Source: a virus
DNA length: 20,805 bases
Strand: one strand, 5' to 3'
IMG/VR virus record: IMGVR_UViG_3300010368_000154
Location: 1-20,805 of that record
The notes beneath the pieces are model-generated. The model saw nothing but the letters and a program-made list of their open reading frames with translations, was not told where the DNA came from and made no database searches. Position 1 is the first letter of the stretch; each line of letters opens with the position of its first letter. The translations under genes and the position numbers were made by a program. This document shows positions 1 to 5,446 of this stretch, piece after piece.

Positions 1-741
1 CCAAGTGTATCAAACGAGCGGTTCACTTGGTTGGGTAAGTTCCTATACGACCTACGTCCAGACTACGTGGTCGATCTAGGTGACGGCGCTGACATGCGAT
101 CCCTGAACATGTACGATAGTGGCAAGCCTACAAACCTAGTGGCTGAGAACTACGAGCGTGACATCGACGCGTACAACGACAGCCAAGAACGTATCAGACA
201 TCTCTTCAAGAAGAACCGTAAGAAACGGCCAGCGTTCTACGGATTTGAAGGTAACCACGAGAATAGGATCAAGAAAGCAATCTCAATTGATCCACGTATT
301 GAAGGTTCAAAGTATGGCATCTCGTTCAAGCATCTCGAAACAAACCGCTGGTTCGACGAGTACCACGAGTACGAGTACGGCGCACCTAAGATACATAGTT
401 ACAACGGCGTGGACTACGCTCACTACATCACTAGTGGCAACAGTCCTCGCGCTATTTCTGGCATTCACCACGGTTACACCTTGGTCAGGAGCCGTCTCCG
501 TTCTGTCAGTGTTGGTCATAGTCACAAGCGTGACATCTATTTCCACGACAATACGGGCGGTCAAGGCGCTATCGGTCTTGTCGCCGGGTGTTACAAGGGT
601 GCTTCAGAAAGTTGGGCTGGCCAATCGAACGATGGTTGGTGGAAAGGGGTTGTCATCAAGCGCGGTATATCGGATGGTCTATACGGAGTACAGTTTGTTT
701 CTCTTGAGGCAATACGAAGGCAGTATTCAGGAAGAACTTGA
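1..741 (+). CDS. Calcineurin-like metallophosphoesterase, 5'-truncated
   Basis: The reading frame is open from base 1, so the gene begins upstream; a TTG at base 31 is not a credible start. The 246-residue fragment carries most metal-binding motifs of the calcineurin-like (PP2A/Mre11) phosphoesterase fold: a GD motif (DLGDGAD, fragment residues 25-31), GNHE (84-87), an HH pair (156-157) and GHSH (172-175). The first DxH motif is expected just before the window. Such enzymes use two metal ions to hydrolyse phosphomono- or diesters; phage members may act on DNA, RNA or nucleotides, and the substrate cannot be read here. It lies upstream of dNTP genes, and its last bases overlap a promoter. The family call is firm; the role is open. 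Confidence 0.9.
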   Translation, partial: PSVSNERFTWLGKFLYDLRPDYVVDLGDGADMRSLNMYDSGKPTNLVAENYERDIDAYNDSQERIRHLFKKNRKKRPAFYGFEGNHENRIKKAISIDPRIEGSKYGISFKHLETNRWFDEYHEYEYGAPKIHSYNGVDYAHYITSGNSPRAISGIHHGYTLVRSRLRSVSVGHSHKRDIYFHDNTGGQGAIGLVAGCYKGASESWAGQSNDGWWKGVVIKRGISDGLYGVQFVSLEAIRRQYSGRT

Positions 742-765
742 CAAACACCACCATTAAAGTATAAC
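738..765 (+). promoter_or_regulatory. Sigma70-type promoter for the MazG-RNR operon
   Basis: A perfect -35 box TTGACA (738-743) is followed by a 16-base spacer and a 5/6 -10 box TATAAC (760-765). This predicts a start near 772, about 20 bases before the ATG at 793. The -35 box overlaps the stop region of the phosphoesterase gene. Placement in the only sizeable gap before a run of overlapping genes supports use by host RNA polymerase. The call is by motif only. Confidence 0.6.
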
Positions 766-792
766 TAGCAATCTTTGGCAGTAGAGAACAGT

Positions 793-957
793 ATGAAATA
801 TGAGGTAACAATTCTAGTGGAAGTCGATCTTGACGCCAATTTTCTTGGGTCAGACAGTGACTTCTTTTCAGCAGACATAGAGGACCTCATCCGCGCTGTC
901 CTCTACGATGTAGACGACATGAAACCAATTGATGTAAATGTACAGGAAGCAGACTAA
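793..957 (+). CDS. Small acidic conserved phage protein
   Basis: Encodes 54 residues, strongly acidic, with a pattern suggesting a small beta-alpha-beta fold: strand KYEVTILVEVDL, an Asp-rich turn, a helix around DIEDLIRAVLYDVDD, and a final strand. I chose the ATG at 793 rather than an in-frame TTG at 775, because the TTG lies almost on the predicted transcription start. The stop overlaps the next ATG by one base (TAATG), implying translational coupling to the MazG-like gene. Small acidic proteins of this look recur in marine phages, but no function is known to me. Confidence 0.65.
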   Translation: MKYEVTILVEVDLDANFLGSDSDFFSADIEDLIRAVLYDVDDMKPIDVNVQEAD

Positions 958-1436
958 TGACTGAAGAAAAACAAGTAATAACTCCACTCAATCTTGTAGG
1001 CGAATTTATCTACAAGTTCCAAGCTTCGCTAGACCCACGTCTTTGGATTAGTCTATGTCATGAGGAAGCTTCTGAAATCAAGGCAGAAGAAGTTGGCACC
1101 CCAGAGTACCTTAAGGAAGTGTGTGACAGTATCTACGTGGCTGCTGGTCTGGCACTTACTACCAACCAGTTTACAGGAGACCTTCTTTTGGATGAAGACC
1201 GTAAGAAACTAGTGGAGATCGCAGAGTTTCTTGAGAAGTCTAAGATTGAAGCTAAGGAGTTTTATGGAGAAAAGGTTTTGAACCAAGCGTTCCTTGCTGT
1301 CCATGCGTCCAATATGTCTAAGCTAGATGATGATGGTAAACCTATCCGTCGTGAGGATGGTAAGATTATCAAGGGTCCAAACTATCAGGCTCCTGACATC
1401 AAGGCTATCATTGAGGCAGCAAAAGATGACAACTGA
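957..1436 (+). CDS. MazG-like nucleoside triphosphate pyrophosphohydrolase
   Basis: Encodes 159 residues of the all-alpha NTP pyrophosphatase (MazG/HisE/phosphoribosyl-ATP pyrophosphohydrolase-like) superfamily. The Mg-binding signature is visible: EEASE (36-40) and, after a short helix-loop, EVCD (54-57), matching the ExxE...ExxD pattern. A C-terminal extension with HASNMSK (116-122) and KGPNYQAPD (139-147) is typical of the phage HisE-like subfamily. Such enzymes hydrolyse (d)NTPs to monophosphates plus pyrophosphate, cleaning or rebalancing pools; some MazG proteins act on (p)ppGpp, which cannot be judged here. Its place three genes before ribonucleotide reductase suits dNTP-pool control. 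It starts one base inside the previous stop codon. Confidence 0.85.
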   Translation: MTEEKQVITPLNLVGEFIYKFQASLDPRLWISLCHEEASEIKAEEVGTPEYLKEVCDSIYVAAGLALTTNQFTGDLLLDEDRKKLVEIAEFLEKSKIEAKEFYGEKVLNQAFLAVHASNMSKLDDDGKPIRREDGKIIKGPNYQAPDIKAIIEAAKDDN

Positions 1437-1653
1437 AACCAAGTGGATTGTCGGGGTAACAATCCAACAAGGTCCGCAGCGTGAGAAGGTTACGTTGTGG
1501 ACACTGGACAATATTACGACTGATATTAAATTGTTTGACACAAAGGAAGACGCAGATGTTTTTGGCGAGCGATGTTGGCCTAACCAATGGACAACGAAGG
1601 AAGTCAGTGTGGGACCGGATGGAATTTTACAGGAAGAAGAGGCAAACTCGTAA
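1426..1653 (+). CDS. Unknown small protein overlapping the MazG-like gene
   Basis: Encodes 75 residues starting with MTTETKWIVGV. The ATG at 1426 lies 11 bases before the end of the MazG-like gene, with a GAGG Shine-Dalgarno-like sequence at 1413-1416 inside that gene. An upstream ATG in this frame (1327) would overlap far more and lacks support. The protein looks like a small mixed alpha/beta domain, with strands near WIVGVTI, KVTLWTL and KEVSVGPDG and a helix around KEDADVFGERCW. I do not recognise the family. Its tight packing inside the nucleotide operon argues that it is real and co-expressed. Confidence 0.65.
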   Translation: MTTETKWIVGVTIQQGPQREKVTLWTLDNITTDIKLFDTKEDADVFGERCWPNQWTTKEVSVGPDGILQEEEANS

Positions 1654-1744
1654 GCAACTTGAGGCTATGTCTAATCGTGACCTTGCAGACATCGGTATCA
1701 CGAGGGGTGATATTGACACTATTGTAGATGGAATTAAAGAATGA
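1619..1744 (+). CDS. DUF1127 (YjiS-like) small protein
   Basis: Encodes 41 residues. The C-terminal half, LEAMSNRDLADIGITRGDID (residues 14-33), is a near-textbook DUF1127 motif (L..LsdreLaDIGltRgdI), preceded by a basic stretch (YRKKRQTRKQ). DUF1127 proteins are very small, often Arg-rich, common in Alphaproteobacteria, and some studied members bind RNA or affect RNA turnover and phosphate physiology. The ATG at 1619 gives a full-length small member; a GTG at 1607 with GAAGGA just upstream is an alternative. It overlaps the preceding gene by 35 bases in another frame and shares ATGA with the RNR start. The role in infection is inferred to be host RNA or stress modulation. Confidence 0.8.
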   Translation: MEFYRKKRQTRKQLEAMSNRDLADIGITRGDIDTIVDGIKE

Positions 1745-3531
1745 CCACACAGTACAACCACAACGTATTCCGTACACCTATTGCAGAACAGATGTGGGAC
1801 ATGAAGTACCGCCTCAAGAAGTACGACGGTACACCACTAGACATGACAGTACATGACACTTGGGCGCGTGTGGCTAACGCCTTGGCACAAGCAGAGAACC
1901 CCGCAGAACGTACACGGTGGGCTACCTCCTTTGAGGAAGCACTCGAAAGCTTTAAGTTTATTCCAGCCGGTCGCATCAACGCAGGTGCTGGTACTGGTGA
2001 GCGTAATGTGACACTGTTCAATTGCTTTGTGATGGGTACTATTCCAGATAGTCTTGTTGGTATCTACGACGGGCTGAAAGAAGCAGTCCTGACCATGCAG
2101 CAAGGTGGTGGTATTGGCTACGACTTCTCTACGTTGCGTCCACAGGGCGCTGAAGTTAAGGGTGTGGCGTCAGATAGCTCCGGTCCGCTTACCTTTATGG
2201 ATGTGTGGGATTCGTCCTGTCGCACAATCATGTCTGCTGGTACACGTCGGGGTGCCATGATGGCAACGATGCGGTGTGACCATCCTGACGTAGAGAAGTT
2301 TATCGAAGCTAAGCGTGATCCTGCCCGCTTGCGTATGTTTAATATGTCGGTACTGGTAACCGATAAGTTTATGGATGCTGTTCGTGAAAACAAAGACTTC
2401 GAACTTGTGTTCGACGGCAAGGTGTATAAGACGATCAAAGCTAAGTCTCTCTGGGACAAGATCATGCTGTCTACCTACAACTACGCTGAACCGGGTGTGA
2501 TCTTTATCGACCGTATCAACGAGATGAATAACCTCAACTACTGTGAAACGATTGCTGCTACAAACCCGTGTGGTGAACAGCCGCTTCCACCTTACGGTGC
2601 TTGTCTTCTTGGTTCTATTAACCTCGTTGCTCTTCTTAATTATGACTACACAATCAACTACCGTAGCCTAGAGAACACGGTACGTATTGCTGTGCGTATG
2701 ATGGACAACGTTGTTGACGTGTCGAAGTTCCCACTGCCAGAGCAAAAGGAAGAGGCACTGAACAAACGTCGTATTGGCCTTGGTGTCACTGGACTTGCAG
2801 ACGCACTGGCCCTTGGGGGTATTGTGTACGGCTCTGACGAGGCGGTTGAGTGGACAGACAAAGTCATGAAGTTTATTGCTGTTGCAGCGTACCAAGCTTC
2901 TATTGACCTTGCAAAAGAGAAGGGTCCTTTCCCTCTGTTTGATGCCGACAAGTACCTTGCCACGAAGAACATGCGTGGTATGCCTAAGCATATCCGGCAG
3001 CAAATCAAGGAGCACGGTATTCGTAATGCTTTGCTGACAAGCATCGCACCAACAGGTACTATTAGTTTGTACGCTGGTAACGTGTCGTCTGGTATCGAAC
3101 CTATCTTCGCTTTGAGTTATGAGCGCAAGGTAATGCAGAAAGACGGAAGCAAGATTACTGAACTTGTTGAGGACTACGGGGTTACTAAGTGGAAGCGTGA
3201 TAACGTAGGTGTCCCATTGCCTAAGTCATTCGTCACGGCACAGACACTTAATCCGTCTGCCCACATTAAGATGCAAGCAGCAGCACAACGTTGGATTGAT
3301 AGTTCTATCTCTAAGACTGTCAACGTTCCAGAGGACATCAGCTTTGATGACTTCAAGGAAGTCTACATGCAAGCCTACGATACAGGCTGTAAGGGTTGCA
3401 CAACGTACCGGCCTAACGATGTGACCGGTAGTGTCCTTACTGCTACTGAAGAAGGGCAAGTAGAAGAAGGTGGGGCGTGTGAGTTGAAGTTTGACGAGAA
3501 CTCAGGACAACTCATTAGATCATGTGAGTAA
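1741..3531 (+). CDS. nrdJ: Adenosylcobalamin-dependent (class II) ribonucleotide reductase
   Basis: Encodes 596 residues, converting ribonucleotides to deoxyribonucleotides for phage DNA synthesis with a coenzyme B12-derived radical. Visible signatures are NPCGE with N275, C277 (thiyl) and E279; C288 eleven residues later and C95 (LFNCFV) as the active-site redox pair; and GCKGCTTYR near the end, typical of class II enzymes. The C-terminal tail carries C580 and C595, which would re-reduce the active site. There is no room for an N-terminal ATP-cone, so overall activity is probably not dATP-inhibited. No beta subunit or activase is adjacent, consistent with class II. It starts within ATGA shared with the DUF1127 gene and is followed by a terminator. 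It depends on host B12. Confidence 0.95.
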   Translation: MTTQYNHNVFRTPIAEQMWDMKYRLKKYDGTPLDMTVHDTWARVANALAQAENPAERTRWATSFEEALESFKFIPAGRINAGAGTGERNVTLFNCFVMGTIPDSLVGIYDGLKEAVLTMQQGGGIGYDFSTLRPQGAEVKGVASDSSGPLTFMDVWDSSCRTIMSAGTRRGAMMATMRCDHPDVEKFIEAKRDPARLRMFNMSVLVTDKFMDAVRENKDFELVFDGKVYKTIKAKSLWDKIMLSTYNYAEPGVIFIDRINEMNNLNYCETIAATNPCGEQPLPPYGACLLGSINLVALLNYDYTINYRSLENTVRIAVRMMDNVVDVSKFPLPEQKEEALNKRRIGLGVTGLADALALGGIVYGSDEAVEWTDKVMKFIAVAAYQASIDLAKEKGPFPLFDADKYLATKNMRGMPKHIRQQIKEHGIRNALLTSIAPTGTISLYAGNVSSGIEPIFALSYERKVMQKDGSKITELVEDYGVTKWKRDNVGVPLPKSFVTAQTLNPSAHIKMQAAAQRWIDSSISKTVNVPEDISFDDFKEVYMQAYDTGCKGCTTYRPNDVTGSVLTATEEGQVEEGGACELKFDENSGQLIRSCE

Positions 3532-3538
3532 GTAGTAC

Positions 3539-3568
3539 TTGAAAACAACTGGCCGTATCCTATATACT
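3539..3568 (+). promoter_or_regulatory. Possible sigma70-type promoter inside the terminator
   Basis: TTGAAA (3539-3544) and TATACT (3563-3568) each match 5/6 of the consensus with an 18-base spacer, predicting a start near 3575, within the right arm of the terminator hairpin and about 35 bases before the ATG at 3610. It could restart transcription for the PhoH gene set. The AT-rich hairpin may mimic a promoter by chance, so confidence is low. Confidence 0.3.
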
Positions 3569-3592
3569 AACGGTATAGGGTGCGGCTTTTTT
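3552..3592 (+). terminator. Rho-independent terminator after nrdJ
   Basis: A 13-base-pair stem (arms 3552-3564 and 3574-3586, with two G-U pairs) closes a 9-base loop and is followed by TTTTTT (3587-3592). It begins 20 bases after the RNR stop codon and would end the MazG-RNR transcript. Being incomplete in the opposite direction, it reads as a rightward terminator. Confidence 0.88.
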
Positions 3593-3609
3593 GTATAGGG
3601 ATCACACAA

Positions 3610-3810
3610 ATGGTACGACTTGTCTTTAGTAATGCTGACAAAGGTACACCACGAAACACTGTCCTTGAAACTAGGATGAGTGACGTGTCTAATATCATGG
3701 CGTGGTACGGTGCGTATTACGCAGGAGACAGGTACACCGTTACAGTAGATGGACGTAACGTACCAATGGACATCAACGGTGAACCTAAATTTGAGGACTT
3801 GATTGGATGA
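3610..3810 (+). CDS. Unknown small protein
   Basis: Encodes 66 residues from the ATG at 3610. AGGG (3597-3600) lies 9 bases upstream, directly after the terminator U-run, which supports this start over an in-frame ATG at 3580 that falls inside the hairpin. The sequence suggests a small alpha/beta protein: an N-terminal strand (RLVFSNA), a helix around MSDVSNIMAWYGAYYAG, then a beta hairpin (RYTVTVDGRNVPMDINGEP). No family is recognised. It overlaps the next gene by ATGA, so the two are probably co-translated. Confidence 0.6.
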   Translation: MVRLVFSNADKGTPRNTVLETRMSDVSNIMAWYGAYYAGDRYTVTVDGRNVPMDINGEPKFEDLIG

Positions 3811-4124
3811 AAGAAAAACAAACTAAGACTGCTGGTGGACCATCAGCATACTACGACATGCCATTCAAGGATTGGATTACAACTAACGACATGATGGAGT
3901 ACCTCGCTGAACACAAATGGGGTAAGTACGGTATTCATCTAAAGGACATCTTCAAGGGTCTATGTAGGTGGGGTGATAAGAACGGTACTTCAGTTGAGTA
4001 CGATACCCGTAAGATTATTTACTATGGTGTACGTGTATTGCGGTTGGTAATTGGTATTACTGCTACACGGCAGTACCTTCAGAGCCTACTTGACGACCCA
4101 CAATTTCAGGAGAAAGAAGAGTGA
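3807..4124 (+). CDS. Small helical protein, possibly DUF3310-like
   Basis: Encodes 105 residues. The middle resembles the DUF3310-type phage pattern: an aromatic/Pro lead (AYYDMPFKDW), a helix (MMEYLAEHK), then LKDIFKGLCRWGDKNG (45-60) and DTRKIIYYGVRVL (66-78), comparable to the family's 'KYi.R.g.K ... D..KA..Yl..l' layout. DUF3310 proteins are frequent in phage replication/nucleotide regions and have no firm function. The match is by eye and incomplete, since the expected N-terminal H/Y motif is not clear. It starts at ATGA shared with the gene before it and ends at TGATG shared with a micro-ORF. Confidence 0.62.
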   Translation: MKEKQTKTAGGPSAYYDMPFKDWITTNDMMEYLAEHKWGKYGIHLKDIFKGLCRWGDKNGTSVEYDTRKIIYYGVRVLRLVIGITATRQYLQSLLDDPQFQEKEE

Positions 4125-4165
4125 TGGCAGACAAGATACAGACAGACTTTGAGAAGCAATACTAA
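4124..4165 (+). CDS. 13-codon micro-ORF
   Basis: ATG at 4124 overlaps the previous stop (TGATG) and reads MADKIQTDFEKQY before TAA at 4165. A purine-rich GGAGAAAGAAG lies just upstream, a strong ribosome-binding stretch that also falls in the end of the preceding gene. It could be a genuine tiny coupled peptide, a relay keeping ribosomes moving to the ATG at 4188, or the stump of a truncated gene. Nothing beyond start context supports it. Confidence 0.25.
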   Translation: MADKIQTDFEKQY

Positions 4166-4187
4166 CACAACTGAAAGGACTAGGCTA

Positions 4188-4451
4188 ATGGAACAATTCT
4201 TTTTGTACGTATTCTTTGTAGCCAATGGAACCGTATTCATGGACCCTAACTACCCACCACTAGAACAACAAAGACTTAGTACATGTTTTGCTCGTGCAAT
4301 TGCTGCTGATACAATGTTTAATGATCAACTACCTGACGGCGTCATGTGGCAGGTCGGGTGTACCCAAGTTAGTAGTAACGAAACACTGGTCGGAAACCTA
4401 CAAATCATTTACGATAGTCTTGTAGCCGAAGTAGAAGGGGAACGACTGTAA
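4188..4451 (+). CDS. Unknown small protein upstream of phoH
   Basis: Encodes 87 residues starting MEQFFLYVFFVANG. The ATG at 4188 follows AAAGGA (4174-4179) at good spacing, so the in-frame ATG at 4149 is not preferred. The first 18 residues are hydrophobic and aromatic, but there is no basic n-region; they may be a core strand rather than a membrane segment. The rest is mixed (PPLEQQRLSTCFARAIAAD helix, then GVMWQVGCTQVSS strand). It has three Cys and no known motif. Its stop overlaps the phoH start by one base (TAATG), suggesting coupled expression. Confidence 0.62.
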   Translation: MEQFFLYVFFVANGTVFMDPNYPPLEQQRLSTCFARAIAADTMFNDQLPDGVMWQVGCTQVSSNETLVGNLQIIYDSLVAEVEGERL

Positions 4452-5149
4452 TGTTTGACGATCCCAAGCGAACAACACGACGTAAAACAAACTATAAAGG
4501 TGCAGCAAAGAAAGAACAAACAGCCCTGCTACCAAAGAACGATAAACAAGCTGAGTACATCGAGGCTATCAAGTCGTCTAGTCAAGTTGTAGTCTTGGGG
4601 CCAGCGGGTACAGGTAAGACGTACATTGCTGCTACGTATGCAAGCAACCTATACACTACCAAACAGATAGACAAAATTATTATCACGAGACCTAACGTAG
4701 CTGCCGGTAAAAGCATTGGGTACTTTCCCGGTACTATGGAAGAGAAGATGATGCCTTGGGTTATGCCTGTGCTTGAGGTACTGCATTGGAACATGGGTAA
4801 GGGTGCAGTAGAGACTGGCATTAAGAATGGTAACATTGAGATTGCACCATTCGAAACAATGCGTGGTCGTAGTTTTCAAGATGCGTTTGTTATTCTAGAT
4901 GAAGCACAGAACGTTACACCACACGAGATAAAAATGTTCTTGACTCGTGTTGGACAAAACTGTAAAGTAATTCTTAATGGTGACATCCAGCAGTCTGACC
5001 TTGGGTACACCAGTGGACTAAGTAGTGCAATTCATATTGCTAAAAAACATATGATACCTGTTCCTGTTATTGAGTTTACAACAGACGACATTGTACGCTC
5101 TGATCTTTGCAAGCAGTGGATCGTAGCGTTTCTAGCGGAAGGACTATAA
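4451..5149 (+). CDS. phoH: PhoH-family P-loop ATPase
   Basis: Encodes 232 residues of the PhoH family, cytoplasmic P-loop ATPases related to superfamily 1 helicases and associated with phosphate starvation and RNA metabolism. Walker A GPAGTGKT is at 50-57; TRPNVAAGKSIGYFPGTMEEK (79-99 region) is the characteristic PhoH block; Walker B VILDEAQN is at 147-154; and LNGDIQQ (175-181) matches the sensor-like motif. Before residue 30 there is only a basic, probably disordered, tail. Length fits short phage PhoH proteins lacking extra nucleic-acid-binding domains. PhoH is widespread in marine phages; whether it aids phosphate stress, RNA handling or replication is unsettled. It shares single-base TAATG overlaps with both neighbours. 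Confidence 0.95.
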   Translation: MFDDPKRTTRRKTNYKGAAKKEQTALLPKNDKQAEYIEAIKSSSQVVVLGPAGTGKTYIAATYASNLYTTKQIDKIIITRPNVAAGKSIGYFPGTMEEKMMPWVMPVLEVLHWNMGKGAVETGIKNGNIEIAPFETMRGRSFQDAFVILDEAQNVTPHEIKMFLTRVGQNCKVILNGDIQQSDLGYTSGLSSAIHIAKKHMIPVPVIEFTTDDIVRSDLCKQWIVAFLAEGL

Positions 5150-5403
5150 TGAAACAAACCCGAAGTAGAGCAAGCAACTCAACTGCAAAGTCTATTGAGG
5201 AAGAAGCAAAGGAGTTCTTTGAGAAGAACCGTAAGGAAGTACCTGATATAAACAGTCAGGTTACACTACGAAACTACTTTGCAGGTGCAGCACTAGCAGG
5301 ACTTCTGTCAGCAGCAAGGTACGGACGGGCAGAGGAAATAGTAGAAGAAGCCTACCGGTACGCAGACTTGATGGTTGAGCGCAGCAAGGAAATTAAACAG
5401 TAG
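5149..5403 (+). CDS. Small conserved phage protein with RNYFAG motif
   Basis: Encodes 84 residues. The ATG at 5149 overlaps the phoH stop (TAATG). A basic N-terminus (KQTRSRASNS) leads into an acidic helix (SIEEEAKEFFEKNRKE), then TLRNYFAGAALAGLLSAA and a final helix with EEAYRYADLMVERS. The 'R(D/N)YFA..AL.GLL ... AY..AD.M' pattern recurs in many small phage and prophage proteins, to my knowledge without assigned function. It is the last gene of the rightward block and ends 8 bases before a strong terminator. Confidence 0.72.
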   Translation: MKQTRSRASNSTAKSIEEEAKEFFEKNRKEVPDINSQVTLRNYFAGAALAGLLSAARYGRAEEIVEEAYRYADLMVERSKEIKQ

Positions 5404-5411
5404 ACAAAGAG

Positions 5412-5446
5412 AAACCCCCGGTATTACTACTGGGGGTTTTCTTTTA
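5412..5446. terminator. Bidirectional terminator between convergent gene blocks
   Basis: A 12-base-pair stem (arms 5412-5423 and 5428-5439, five G-C pairs in a row, one G-U) closes a TTAC loop. Rightward the stem runs into TTTTCTTTTA (5437-5446), a good U-tract. Leftward the tail is TTTCTCTTTG, weaker but workable. It lies just past the stop codons of both the rightward 84-residue gene (5403) and the leftward 1238-residue gene (5444), so it can stop both transcripts. Confidence 0.88.

Noticed and set aside
158-757. 199-residue + frame inside the phosphoesterase gene
   Set aside because: It is Thr/Ser/Val-rich without motifs and overlaps a gene with clear GD, GNHE and GHSH motifs in another frame.
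1481-1618. N-terminal extension of the DUF1127 frame (87 residues)
   Set aside because: The extra residues show no resemblance to DUF1127 proteins and overlap most of the 75-residue gene; the ATG at 1619 gives the family's usual small size.
2658-3044. 128- and 115-residue minus frames opposite nrdJ
   Set aside because: They are antisense to the conserved RNR catalytic region and lack ribosome-binding sites or motifs.
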